Shown: positions 1 to 7,241 of the stretch, piece by piece
Layout of the letters: the number at the start of each line of letters is the position of its first letter
How positions within the stretch are numbered: position 1 is the first letter of the stretch
From: Tumebacillus flagellatus
GTDB lineage: Bacteria; Bacillota; Bacilli; Tumebacillales; Tumebacillaceae
Length of the DNA stretch: 35,520 nt
NCBI RefSeq assembly: GCF_000714935.1
Contig: NZ_JMIR01000048.1
Coordinates: forward strand, 1-35,520
Direction: 5' to 3'
The notes under the pieces: model-generated
The model's database searches: none
The model's input: the letters and a program-made list of their open reading frames with translations, nothing else
Told to the model about the DNA's origin: nothing
Program-made: the position numbers and the translations under genes

Positions 1-63
1 GGATTCGAACCCGCGGTCTTCCGCGTGACAGGCGGACATGTTAGGCCTCTACACCACAGCTCC
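1..63 (-). tRNA. tRNA-Asp (anticodon GTC), partial
   Basis: Read on the minus strand, the acceptor 5' strand GGAGCTG starts at 63, followed by a D-arm, an anticodon stem TCCGC/GCGGA around loop CTGTCAC (anticodon GTC), and a T-arm with TTCGAAT. The last part of the T-stem, the acceptor 3' strand and any CCA lie outside the window. It is probably co-transcribed behind tRNA-Ala, 75 bases upstream. Confidence 0.93.
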
Positions 64-138
64 AAGTTTAGGAAGAACGAGTGTCGACGTTGCGGCATGG
101 ACACCGCTGCTCGTAGTCGACCTGTCCTTAAAAAAATC

Positions 139-213
139 TGGTGGAGAATAGGGGACTTGAACCCCTGACCCCTGCGCTGCCAGCGCAGTGCTCTACCACT
201 GAGCTAATTCCCC
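139..213 (-). tRNA. tRNA-Ala (anticodon GGC)
   Basis: A complete cloverleaf can be drawn on the minus strand. Acceptor GGGGAAT pairs with ATTCTCC and includes the G3:U70 wobble that identifies alanine tRNAs. The anticodon stem CTGCG/CGCAG encloses loop CTGGCAG (anticodon GGC), the T-loop is TTCAAGT, and the CCA end is encoded. It is the first gene of a tRNA transcript with a promoter about 55 bases upstream. Confidence 0.96.
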
Positions 214-267
214 AGGGTGATTCTCTCAGCGCCGCTCAGCGAGCGTCGTTCGCTGGCGACAGAAGTA

Positions 268-296
268 AATATACCACGCTCCAACAGCGATTGCAA
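268..296 (-). promoter_or_regulatory. Sigma-A promoter of the tRNA operon
   Basis: The minus strand reads TTGCAA (291-296), a 17-base spacer, then TATATT (268-273). It lies upstream of tRNA-Ala and just beyond the speD terminator, so it most likely drives the tRNA-Ala/tRNA-Asp transcript. Confidence 0.7.
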
Positions 297-310
297 TACC
301 TTTTTTGCAA

Positions 311-342
311 AGAAAAAAAGGAAACTCTCAAGGAGAGTTTCC
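311..342 (-). terminator. Intrinsic terminator of the mre11-rad50-speD operon
   Basis: A perfect 10-bp stem, GGAAACTCTC (320-329) with GAGAGTTTCC (333-342), has a 3-base loop and is followed on the minus strand by a T-rich run (311-319). It starts only a few bases after the speD stop codon. Confidence 0.9.
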
Positions 343-345
343 CAA

Positions 346-744
346 TTACCGAACGGTCCCGCCCGCAGATTCCATCGACAGTTCATCCACTTTCAACTTG
401 CCAAGCCCCCGCGCAAACTGCACGGTTTCCTGCCGCTTCGCCCGCAGGCCGCGCGAGATGTACTCCGCCGCCACTTTCGGATCGATGCGGTCTCCGCACG
501 TGTACACGTCCACGGAAGCATACTTATGCTCCGGAAAGCTGTGGATCGTCAAATGCGACTCCGAAATGACCACCACGCCGCTCACCCCGAGCGGCGAAAA
601 CTTGTGGAACACCACTTCGCGCACTTCCGCCCCGGATTCAATCGCGGCGTTGACCATGATCTTCTCGACTTGTTCGATGTTGTTCAGAAGCTCCGGGTCG
701 CAATCCCAAAGTTCCGCCACAACGTGTCGTCCCATCGTATCCAA
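346..744 (-). CDS. speD: S-adenosylmethionine decarboxylase proenzyme
   Basis: The 132-residue product matches the short bacterial (Bacillus/Thermotoga type) SpeD family. The enzyme decarboxylates S-adenosylmethionine to supply aminopropyl groups for spermidine. The self-cleavage site is visible in [13 protein letters not shown]: Ser63 would become the pyruvoyl group, and His68 and Cys83 match the catalytic residues known in this family. The start is taken as TTG at 744 because AAGGAG (755-760) is 10 bases away; the in-frame ATG at 735 is about 19 bases away. The gene lies 32 bases after the Rad50 C-terminal gene and just before a terminator, so it is the last cistron of the DNA-repair operon. 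The link between polyamine synthesis and the repair genes is unexplained. Confidence 0.95.
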   Translation of the reverse strand: MDTMGRHVVAELWDCDPELLNNIEQVEKIMVNAAIESGAEVREVVFHKFSPLGVSGVVVISESHLTIHSFPEHKYASVDVYTCGDRIDPKVAAEYISRGLRAKRQETVQFARGLGKLKVDELSMESAGGTVR

Positions 745-776
745 ATCGCGTCCACTCCTTTCGGGAGGGAATGGCT

Positions 777-1448
777 CTAGGCCTGCTCCACTCCTTGAAA
801 GACTCGTACATAGCTTTTCCCGGAACGCATCTCCACGATGTAACTACTATCTCCCGAACTTGCCAAGTGTTGGTTGTGCGTGACCATGATGATCTGCCGT
901 CCAAACGCCGTGGAGAGCTGCTTGAGAAACTCCGCCACCGGCCGGCTGTACTCTTCCGACACGTGCTTCCCCGGCTCGTCGAGGATCATCGGCCCGTCCA
1001 GCGCCGGACGGTTCGCTTGCAAGAGCGCCGCGCGCAACGCCAGCGAAATCACGTCGACCACCCCGCCGCCGCGCGCGTCTTGCGGGCGCGTCTCCACCGG
1101 AATGTCGCCGCCGTACGTGGAGACGACGAGAAATTCCCCCTCGGCGCGCCCGCGCACTTCCTCGATCTGCACGCGAAACTCCAAATCGGTGTTGCCGAAG
1201 ATAAACTGCAACGCGTTGGACACCATCGTCTCAATCTGACGCCGCGCTTGCTCGCGGGCAAACGCCGACGACTCCTGCAAGAGAATCTTGACCTGCTGGA
1301 GCTTGTCGATCTCCTCGCGCTTCTCTTGCAGACGCTCCACGATCTGCGCTTTCTTGCGCAACACCGCGTCCTGCTCGCCCAAGCGGCGGTTGTAGCGGGC
1401 GCGCAGTTCGTTCATCGCGGCGTCCAATTGGGTCAAGTCGAGGCTCAT
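777..1448 (-). CDS. Rad50/SbcC-like ATPase, C-terminal half
   Basis: The product has 223 residues. Residues 1-75 are predicted coiled coil. The C-terminal lobe of an SMC/Rad50 ABC ATPase follows: an ABC signature-like segment [13 protein letters not shown] (127-139), Walker B PMILDEP (153-159) and the switch histidine in MVTHNQH (His191). It lacks a Walker A motif, which lies in the gene two upstream, so the two proteins would have to form one composite ATPase head. The ATG at 1448 overlaps the previous stop as ATGA, which favours it over the upstream in-frame start at 1466. It is probably a DNA-end tethering and processing subunit with the Mre11-like nuclease. Its length plus the other two pieces gives about 840 residues, close to a normal SbcC/Rad50. 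Confidence 0.85.
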   Translation of the reverse strand: MSLDLTQLDAAMNELRARYNRRLGEQDAVLRKKAQIVERLQEKREEIDKLQQVKILLQESSAFAREQARRQIETMVSNALQFIFGNTDLEFRVQIEEVRGRAEGEFLVVSTYGGDIPVETRPQDARGGGVVDVISLALRAALLQANRPALDGPMILDEPGKHVSEEYSRPVAEFLKQLSTAFGRQIIMVTHNQHLASSGDSSYIVEMRSGKSYVRVFQGVEQA

Positions 1449-1696
1449 CCCTTGATCAGATCCCACGGGATCATCCCTTGGACTTCTTCGGCGAGCTGCG
1501 CGATTTCTTGTTCGAGCTTCTCGATCTCAAGGTCGAGCGCGTCCGGATCGACGCCCTCGGCGCGGATTTGTTCGAGGATTTCCTCTTGCTGTTTCAAGAG
1601 GTTGTCTTTGCGGACTTCCGCTTTGTAGCGCATGTCTTTCGCTTTGGCGAGGCCGTCTTTTAATTGAGACAGCTGGTTTTCCGTGATCGTGCTCAT
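1445..1696 (-). CDS. Small coiled-coil protein, middle piece of split Rad50
   Basis: This 83-residue protein is almost entirely charged heptad-like sequence with a short break around GVDPDALD (residues 49-56). I recognise no enzymatic motif and no cysteine pair. It sits between the Walker A half and the Walker B half of a Rad50-like ATPase, with ATGA overlaps at both ends, so tight translational coupling and equal dosage are likely. It may be the returning arm of the coiled coil or a separate accessory subunit; the sequence does not decide between these. Confidence 0.8.
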   Translation of the reverse strand: MSTITENQLSQLKDGLAKAKDMRYKAEVRKDNLLKQQEEILEQIRAEGVDPDALDLEIEKLEQEIAQLAEEVQGMIPWDLIKG

Positions 1697-3297
1697 CCTG
1701 GGATTCCTCCTCTAAATTCTTCGACCAAGCGGTCTGTCGTATGCTCATCAATCGGCGTGAAGCACACCGGGCAAGTGCCCGAGTTTTTCAACGCTCGGCT
1801 GTATTCGTTGATCAAGCCGCGCAATTCGTCGGCGTTGTTCGCGAGGTAGACGTCCGCTTTTTGCAGGCGTTCGATGTTGTCGTGAATCTGCAAGCGCAAC
1901 TCTTGCAGGCGTTTCTGCCGCCCGGCGAGCATCGCCAACTCCTCCAACTTGAACTCGGCGCGGTCCGTATCGCCCAGCGCTTGCAACACGCGCGCGAGGC
2001 TGTGCATCTGCCGCTCGACCTCGTGCTTTTTCCCCGCCATTTCTTTGAGAAAAAGGGATCGGGCACGAAGTCCGGCGAGCCGCTCCACTCGATGTCCCGC
2101 TTCGGGCACGTGCGCCGTGCGGTGAAGCACCGTATCAATTCGTCCAAGCAAGGAAGCCGCTTCGCCGTTTTTGCCGCGCAAGGTTTGCAAACGGTGCAAA
2201 CGCTGGTTGGAGCTTTCGATGCGGGAGACGTGCTGTTCTGCTTGCGGGAGATGTGCCGTTTGGTGCAAGACGTGCTCGACGCGTTGAGTCTGCATCACCG
2301 TGCTCTCGCGGTCCGCCGCCAGTTTGCTGAGACGGCGGTACGTCGCCAATTTCTGCTCTTGGCGTTGCAAACGGTCTTCCGCCGTCGGCAAGTGCTCCGT
2401 TTCCTGCAAGATGCGGTCGGTCTGCTGCAACGTGCGTCGCACGTCCGTCCAGCGATGGCGGGCTTGGTTTAAGCGCAGTGATTTGCTCTGCACGGCGGCC
2501 GCTTGTTCGAGGCGCAGCGCCGCAAGTTCGAGATGTTGCGTTTTTTCCAAAACGGTATTGGTTTCCGCCAGTTCGCTTTGCACGCGACGGTGCTGTTCGC
2601 GCAGGCGGCGCAGATTTTCCACTTGGGTGCCCAACTGCTTGAGGCGGGCGTGGCGTTCTTCGAGCATGAACAGGATATTCTCCATATACGCGAGGTCGGA
2701 AAACTGCATCAGTTCGTCCTCGACTTCGTTTAACTGTTCGCGGTATTGCTTCTCTTCGGAGTTCAGACGCGTCAGATCGCGGTGCGTATCGCGGGACGCC
2801 GCGTCGATGATGTGCACGCCGTTTAAGCGGCCGATCGCTTTGGCTTTGATCGAGCCCGGCTCCGACAGCAAGAAGGGCGGTTCCAACTGCGTGCCCAAGT
2901 GCAACACCGTTTCCGTGTCTTCGTCGAGCATCACTTTCGCCACGCCGGTCGCGTCGCTGACTTCGCGGGGCACGGAGTTGCCGAAGCCCTCGTAAATTTG
3001 CTCTTCTCCGTCCGGCTGAACGACGATGTAGCGGTTCTTCGACGGCGTGCGCTCGCGGGTGACGCGGGAGCCGTCCGCCAGTTCGATCGTGACGCGGCAT
3101 TGCGAAGCGCCCACGCGGATGAAATCGGAGCCGCGCGGCTCGTTGAACAACAGCCAGCGCAAGGCGCGAATCACCGCCGACTTGCCTTGGTCGGACGCCC
3201 CGACGATGACGTTCAAACCGTCGTCAAACGCCATCTCGGTCAGTTCGTGCGATTGAAAATTCTCGATGCGAAGGTTGCGGATGGTTTTTTGGCTCAT
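1693..3297 (-). CDS. Rad50/SbcC-like ATPase, N-terminal half with zinc-hook motif
   Basis: The 534-residue product starts with the N-terminal ABC ATPase lobe (about 1-180). It has a Rad50-type opening (IRNLRIENFQSHE) and Walker A GASDQGKS (33-40). A long coiled-coil arm follows (about 180-500). In it a motif of the form LxxTxHLPxAExxL recurs at residues 250, 297, 344, 391 and 438, exactly 47 residues apart. CPVC at 509-512 is a zinc-hook motif of the kind that joins two Rad50 arms. The protein ends 22 residues later, so the returning arm and Walker B are encoded by the next two genes. The ATG overlaps the Mre11-like stop (ATGA). ATP-driven clamping of DNA ends with the neighbouring nuclease is inferred from the family. 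Confidence 0.88.
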   Translation of the reverse strand: MSQKTIRNLRIENFQSHELTEMAFDDGLNVIVGASDQGKSAVIRALRWLLFNEPRGSDFIRVGASQCRVTIELADGSRVTRERTPSKNRYIVVQPDGEEQIYEGFGNSVPREVSDATGVAKVMLDEDTETVLHLGTQLEPPFLLSEPGSIKAKAIGRLNGVHIIDAASRDTHRDLTRLNSEEKQYREQLNEVEDELMQFSDLAYMENILFMLEERHARLKQLGTQVENLRRLREQHRRVQSELAETNTVLEKTQHLELAALRLEQAAAVQSKSLRLNQARHRWTDVRRTLQQTDRILQETEHLPTAEDRLQRQEQKLATYRRLSKLAADRESTVMQTQRVEHVLHQTAHLPQAEQHVSRIESSNQRLHRLQTLRGKNGEAASLLGRIDTVLHRTAHVPEAGHRVERLAGLRARSLFLKEMAGKKHEVERQMHSLARVLQALGDTDRAEFKLEELAMLAGRQKRLQELRLQIHDNIERLQKADVYLANNADELRGLINEYSRALKNSGTCPVCFTPIDEHTTDRLVEEFRGGIPG

Positions 3298-4283
3298 CGT
3301 TTGTTCTCCCCGACAGCGAGACGTTCTTGGGCGGAGGCGATGCGGTGCATCGCTTCTTCGCGGACGTGGTTCGGCAAGCCTTCGCGTCCGGCGATTTCGT
3401 CGATGATCGCTCCGATGTCGATCACTTTGTAGTCGCCCGCCGCTTTGATGCCTTGCACGAAATCGGCGAGCCGTTGCGCGGCGAACGCCGCCTCTTCGTT
3501 TTGACTGCGATCGAGGCATTCTTCGCCCGGCGGCGCCGATTGCAGTTTGATTTTCTTGATCTCCAGACGCCCGGAAGTGAAGTCGAGGATGAGGACTTGC
3601 GGACGGCGCGCCGCGTCGGACGGGTGGTTCGAGAGGCGCACAAACCCGCCGGGGTTGTAAAAAATCTTGCCGTCGTGCTTCACTTCCGGCCAACCCAGAT
3701 GGTTGTGGCCGCAGAGGGTCAAGTCGGCTTTGGTATCGAGAATCTGGTCGACGCGGGTATGCGCCACGCCTTCCATAAACGCGCGGTCCATCAACATCCC
3801 GTGCACGAGGTGAATGCCGAAGTCCGCCTCCACCCGGTCGATGCAATAATCGAGGCGCGGGTCGCGGCGGTCGAGATCGTAATGGTAATGCTGACCGGTG
3901 ACTTGGATTTTCACCCCGCCGTGGTCGAGAAACAGCGGCTGGCCGGGGTGGATCAAGCGGTAGATGCCGATGCGGTCGAGAAAGCCGAGCATCGTGCGCG
4001 GCAGAGTGTCCGGATTGTGGCCGAAGATGTCATGGTTGCCGGCGATGCCGTACGTCGGCACGCCCGCTTCGCCCATGATCTGCACGAAATCGCCGCACAC
4101 CGCCAACGACGGGCTCGGAATATCAAAAAGATCGCCGCCGTGCAAGATCGCCTGTACGCCTTCGCGCTTGGCGATCTCGTTGACTTCGCGAAACTTCATC
4201 TTCAATGTCGCAACAAAATCATCCGTGCGGTTCTGGGGGGAACTTGCGCGGATGTGAGTATCTGTCAGAAACAAGAGCTTCAT
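3294..4283 (-). CDS. Mre11/SbcD-like metallophosphoesterase (DNA repair exonuclease)
   Basis: The 329-residue product carries the calcineurin-like phosphoesterase motifs in order: FLTDTHI (5-11), GGDLFD, GNHD in AGNHDIFG, and later CGHNH with FNPGG. These are the manganese-binding motifs of Mre11/SbcD nucleases, which trim DNA ends together with Rad50/SbcC. The ATG at 4283 follows a GGGGG-type ribosome binding site and opens the operon. Its stop overlaps the start of the Rad50 N-terminal gene by ATGA. It is shorter than Escherichia coli SbcD (about 400 residues), mainly in the C-terminal capping region. Another phosphoesterase role is possible, but the partner gene makes an Mre11 role much more likely. 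Confidence 0.9.
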   Translation of the reverse strand: MKLLFLTDTHIRASSPQNRTDDFVATLKMKFREVNEIAKREGVQAILHGGDLFDIPSPSLAVCGDFVQIMGEAGVPTYGIAGNHDIFGHNPDTLPRTMLGFLDRIGIYRLIHPGQPLFLDHGGVKIQVTGQHYHYDLDRRDPRLDYCIDRVEADFGIHLVHGMLMDRAFMEGVAHTRVDQILDTKADLTLCGHNHLGWPEVKHDGKIFYNPGGFVRLSNHPSDAARRPQVLILDFTSGRLEIKKIKLQSAPPGEECLDRSQNEEAAFAAQRLADFVQGIKAAGDYKVIDIGAIIDEIAGREGLPNHVREEAMHRIASAQERLAVGENKR

Positions 4284-4366
4284 GAGAACGCTCGTCCCCC
4301 TTTCGTTATTATGTAGACTTCAAGGAGCACGAGGCGGATTCCTGCTTGGATGTTGTAAAAAGTGAA

Positions 4367-4395
4367 TTGACACATAAAACCAGCGCAACTATGCT
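4367..4395 (+). promoter_or_regulatory. Sigma-A promoter of the hotdog thioesterase gene
   Basis: A consensus TTGACA (4367-4372), a 17-base spacer and TATGCT (4390-4395) lie 34 bases before the ATG. This is one of the clearest promoters in the window. Confidence 0.75.
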
Positions 4396-4428
4396 TGGGA
4401 CAACTGGATACAGGGAGGGAGACACGCA

Positions 4429-4875
4429 ATGGCAAAGTACCCGGACGATTTGGAGATGCACCGGAAGCATTATGAAGAAATTGCGGAGAAGTTGAAGCAG
4501 GACACGTTTGCCCAGTTTCTTGGGATTCAGTTGGTGGAAGTCGGGCCCGGCACGGCGACGGCGGAGATGGTCGTCACGGAGAACATGCTCAACGCGCACG
4601 GGACGACGCACGGCGGGGTGATTTTTTCGCTGGCGGACTTTGTGTTCGCGGTGGCGTGCAACTCGTACGGCAAGACGTCGGTCGGTTTGAACGTGAACAC
4701 CGGATTCCTCGCGGCAAGCCGGGCGGGAGACACGCTGCGGGCTACGGCTGTCGAGGAGAAGAAAAACAACCGCACCGCGTGGTACCGCATCCGTGTGGAA
4801 GCCAACGGCGAGTTGATCGCCAATGCGGACTGTTTGGCGTATCGGAAAAGCGACTACTTCGTGCCTGTTGAATAA
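4429..4875 (+). CDS. PaaI-type hotdog-fold acyl-CoA thioesterase
   Basis: The 148-residue protein has the hotdog-fold thioesterase layout. The central segment NAHGTTHGGVIFSLAD (about 56-71) carries the HGG motif typical of the PaaI (phenylacetate) thioesterase family, whose members hydrolyse aryl- or acyl-CoA. A VGLNVNTGFLAASRAGDTL segment follows, as in that family. No other phenylacetate genes are nearby, so the substrate is unknown; it may act as a general housekeeping CoA thioesterase. The start follows GGGAGGGAG by about 8 bases. It is a single-gene unit with its own promoter and a shared downstream terminator. Confidence 0.88.
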   Translation: MAKYPDDLEMHRKHYEEIAEKLKQDTFAQFLGIQLVEVGPGTATAEMVVTENMLNAHGTTHGGVIFSLADFVFAVACNSYGKTSVGLNVNTGFLAASRAGDTLRATAVEEKKNNRTAWYRIRVEANGELIANADCLAYRKSDYFVPVE

Positions 4876-4885
4876 GTGGATAAGC

Positions 4886-4928
4886 AAAAAGACTCTTCAC
4901 TGCTTGGCTAGCGTGAAGAGTCTTTTTT
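4886..4928. terminator. Bidirectional intrinsic terminator
   Basis: AAAAAGACTCTTCAC (4886-4900) pairs with GTGAAGAGTCTTTTT (4913-4927), with A-tracts on one side and T-tracts on the other. It lies between the convergent thioesterase gene and the 200-residue hypothetical gene and can serve both. Confidence 0.88.
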
Positions 4929-4933
4929 TTGAT

Positions 4934-5536
4934 TCAGGAAGAGCGCGGCAATCGATTGACGACCCAATCCCCCTCTTCTTCCTGCACTTCAAACCCTGGG
5001 GGAATCCATGCGGGTCGGGCGGGGAGAATCCAACGAAATACGTTGTGAGAATTCCGCATCATCTCGACCAGGTCTTCGGAAAATTCCACGGACGTCTCCA
5101 GCCCTACATAAGCGGATGTAAAGTTGTGCTGCTTCCCTACCTGTCCGACCGTTTTCGTCAATTGATCATAGAAGGAGCGATTGTCAGCTCCCACCTCATC
5201 CCCTTGAAGCGACTCCAAGCCGGACGTGTTGATCCACACGCTCAACTCGAATTGGTCTGGACTGACTTTGTAGGCTGCATAACCGCCTGTGCAGCGATCG
5301 TCCACCAAGAAGTGCATCTGCGCAATTTTGGAAATCAGGATCCCCTCTTGCAACTCTTGAAATGCCGCTTGGACATCGGCCGGCACCCATGAGGTATGGT
5401 CTTCATACTCCCAATTGCTGAACAACTCACACTCCCGCAACGTCACTTTCCGGCCGGAAGTCTCCAGCAGTTCTACAAAAGCAGCCGGAGTGACCAGCTT
5501 AGATGCAAACATGTTGACCTCTAAAACCTCGCTCAT
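4934..5536 (-). CDS. Hypothetical protein, 200 residues
   Basis: I do not recognise this family. The product is acidic and soluble, with no signal peptide or membrane segment. It has several tryptophans (NWEYEDHTSW, VWINTSG, FRWILPARPAWIPPGF) and two cysteines (one in VDDRCTGGYAAYK). The central strand-like stretch YKVSPDQFELSVWINT suggests an alpha/beta cytosolic fold. The overall look is like small immunity or Imm-type proteins, but there is no toxin gene next to it and I would not assign that function. The ATG at 5536 has a weak GAGGGAT ribosome binding site about 7 bases away. It is flanked by terminators on both sides, so it is probably transcribed alone. Confidence 0.75.
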   Translation of the reverse strand: MSEVLEVNMFASKLVTPAAFVELLETSGRKVTLRECELFSNWEYEDHTSWVPADVQAAFQELQEGILISKIAQMHFLVDDRCTGGYAAYKVSPDQFELSVWINTSGLESLQGDEVGADNRSFYDQLTKTVGQVGKQHNFTSAYVGLETSVEFSEDLVEMMRNSHNVFRWILPARPAWIPPGFEVQEEEGDWVVNRLPRSS

Positions 5537-5556
5537 TTCGATCCCTCGTCACACGG

Positions 5557-5595
5557 AAAAAAACAGACCTCGACGCAGCAGGGAGGTCTGTTTTT
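5557..5595 (-). terminator. Intrinsic terminator after the AIM24-family gene
   Basis: AAAAACAGACCTC (5559-5571) pairs with GAGGTCTGTTTTT (5583-5595) around an 11-base loop. It begins about 18 bases after the AIM24-family stop on the minus strand and has tracts suitable for termination in either direction. Confidence 0.85.
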
Positions 5596-5612
5596 GATCC
5601 GTTTTTTCAAAT

Positions 5613-6404
5613 TTAGTCTTCAAACAAGTTGCCGAGCGCGCCCAAGATGCTGCCTTCCTCGCGGCGACCGCCGTTTTGCGGAGCGGCTGCGAAGACGCGG
5701 GAGGCGAGACGGGAGAACGGGAGCGATTGCACCCAGACTTTGCCCGGACCGCGCAGGGTGGCAAAAAACAGACCTTCGCCGCCGAACAGCGCCGTTTTGA
5801 CCCCGCCGACGAATTCGATGTCGTAGTGCACCGTTTGCGTGAACGCCACCAAGCAGCCGGTGTCGATGCGCAACACTTCGCCCGGTTGCAGTTCACGCTC
5901 GTAAATCGTGCCGCCCGCATGGACGAACGCAAGGCCGTCGCCTTCGAGCTTTTGCATGATGAAGCCTTCGCCGCCGAAGAACCCGACGCCCATCTTGCGC
6001 TGGAACTCGATGCCGACGGAAACACCCTTCGCGGCGCAGAGGAACGCGTCTTTTTGGCAGACGATCTTGCCGCCGAGCTCAGCGAGGTCCATCGGGATGA
6101 TCTTGCCGGGGTACGGTGCCGCAAACGAGACGTGGTTTTTGCCCGGTCTGACGTTGGTGAAGACGGTCATGAACAAGCTCTCTCCGGTCAGCAAGCGTTT
6201 GCCCGCGCCGAACAACTTGCCCATCAGGCCCCTGCCGCCTTGGCCGGAGCCGTCGCCGAAGATCGTTTCCATTTGAATGCCGTCTTCCATCATCATCAAA
6301 CTGCCGGCTTCGGCGACCACGCTTTCTTCCGGGTCGAGTTCGATTTCCACGAACTGCATGTCGTCGCCGTACACTTTGTAGTCGATTTCATGTGCGCTTG
6401 CCAT
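5613..6404 (-). CDS. AIM24/TIGR00266 family protein
   Basis: The 263-residue product matches the bacterial AIM24-like family (TIGR00266), related to a yeast mitochondrial biogenesis protein and to tryptophan-RNA-binding-attenuator-like folds. Its biochemical role is not established. Typical features are the [16 protein letters not shown] opening, a glycine-rich segment ([30 protein letters not shown], about 53-82), and repeated beta-strand units such as [19 protein letters not shown] and [19 protein letters not shown]. The C-terminal tail is glycine-rich and acidic. The start follows AGGAGG. It appears to be a single-gene unit and is cytosolic by sequence. Confidence 0.88.
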   Translation of the reverse strand: MASAHEIDYKVYGDDMQFVEIELDPEESVVAEAGSLMMMEDGIQMETIFGDGSGQGGRGLMGKLFGAGKRLLTGESLFMTVFTNVRPGKNHVSFAAPYPGKIIPMDLAELGGKIVCQKDAFLCAAKGVSVGIEFQRKMGVGFFGGEGFIMQKLEGDGLAFVHAGGTIYERELQPGEVLRIDTGCLVAFTQTVHYDIEFVGGVKTALFGGEGLFFATLRGPGKVWVQSLPFSRLASRVFAAAPQNGGRREEGSILGALGNLFED

Positions 6405-6500
6405 GTGGGGAGGTTCCTCCTCGCGAATTTTGGTTGGATTTACCTGTTATTGTTCCCTTTTCGAGGGGGTAAGTCCTGCTGAGTTGGAGAGTTTTAAGAA

Positions 6501-6529
6501 TTGCATCTTGCCCTCGTTCCGTCTACAAT
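6501..6529 (+). promoter_or_regulatory. Sigma-A promoter of the membrane-anchored protein gene
   Basis: TTGCAT (6501-6506), a 17-base spacer and TACAAT (6524-6529) lie 40 bases upstream of the ATG at 6570. Confidence 0.7.
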
Positions 6530-6569
6530 CTATGAAGAGACAGACGATAGAAAATGAGGCGATCGTTGG

Positions 6570-7064
6570 ATGGCAGAGCAGAAGAAGAAAATGGATGCCA
6601 CGACCAAGTGGATCATCGGTTCGGTGATCGCGGTTCTTTGCGTGGTTTACGGGGTGTACGGGTACACGCCGTTTTTTGCGAAAGTGGACTATGTGAAGGG
6701 TCCGTCGAAAACCCAGCATGATTTGAGCAAGCTTCCGAACTTCAAGTTGGAAGAGCCGAAGACCGACGCCGCGACGCCGATGCGCGGGCCGGTGGAATAC
6801 TTGAAGAGCGGGATGCAGGGGCAGAAGTATTCGACGATTGAAGTCGAGTACCAACTGCTCACCGACAGCAAACCGGGCCAGATCAAACCGGACGCCCTGC
6901 AAAAAAACCCGAACCTCGCGTTCGGCGTGAAGCAAATCCCGGCGTACTTGGTCTCGTTTGGCGGCATGGAGTTCAAAGCCGAGGACGGCACGACGCACCA
7001 TGAGAAAGTGTACGTGGTCGATGCGAACTCGGGCGAAGAGATGTACGAGTTCAGCTACCGATAA
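6570..7064 (+). CDS. Membrane-anchored hypothetical protein
   Basis: The 164-residue product has a lysine-rich N-terminus, one transmembrane segment (about residues 13-33, WIIGSVIAVLCVVYGVYGY) and a 130-residue extracytoplasmic domain. The C-terminus (KVYVVDANSGEEMYEFSYR) resembles the last strands of PepSY-like domains, where a VDAxTGE motif is common, but the match is too short to assign the family. The ribosome binding site is GAGG about 11 bases before the ATG. It has its own promoter and a strong terminator and does not form an operon with its neighbours. Confidence 0.78.
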   Translation: MAEQKKKMDATTKWIIGSVIAVLCVVYGVYGYTPFFAKVDYVKGPSKTQHDLSKLPNFKLEEPKTDAATPMRGPVEYLKSGMQGQKYSTIEVEYQLLTDSKPGQIKPDALQKNPNLAFGVKQIPAYLVSFGGMEFKAEDGTTHHEKVYVVDANSGEEMYEFSYR

Positions 7065-7075
7065 GCGACGATTGT

Positions 7076-7117
7076 GAAAAAAGCTCTTGGACACGCAATG
7101 TCCGAGAGCTTTTTTTC
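7076..7117 (+). terminator. Strong intrinsic terminator (first of three related hairpins)
   Basis: GCTCTTGGACA (7083-7093) pairs with TGTCCGAGAGC (7099-7109) around CGCAA, with one T:G wobble. It is flanked by an A-tract and a seven-base T-tract. It ends the 6570-7064 gene. Confidence 0.9.
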
Positions 7118-7241
7118 GTAGAGCGAAGTTTGTAAAAAAGCCCCGACACACGGTATCTAGAGCTTCCTTGCAGGGCAATGCTTGAAAAAAAGCCCCGACA
7201 CGCGGGTATCAGAGCTTTTTTCGCAGGCTGTTGCAAGGCTT
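7076..7241. repeat. Three tandem degenerate terminator-like repeats
   Basis: Units start at 7076, 7132 and 7184 (about 52-58 bases each). Each begins G(A/T)AAAAAAGC, continues through a GACAC core and reaches AGAGCTT. The third also ends in a T-tract. The second has lost pairing and T-tract. The block fills the convergent space between the membrane-protein gene and herA. Minus-strand termination of herA probably uses the third unit or the first. Confidence 0.75.

Noticed and set aside
4285-4296. GAAC-GCTC-GTCC near the Mre11-like start as an SOS box.
   Set aside because: One core mismatch, and it overlaps the ribosome binding site. Too weak to claim SOS control.
7051-7236. Short minus-strand frames with repeated KKxL...CRGFF-like peptides after the membrane-protein gene.
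   Set aside because: They arise from translating the repeated terminator hairpins and their A/T tracts.
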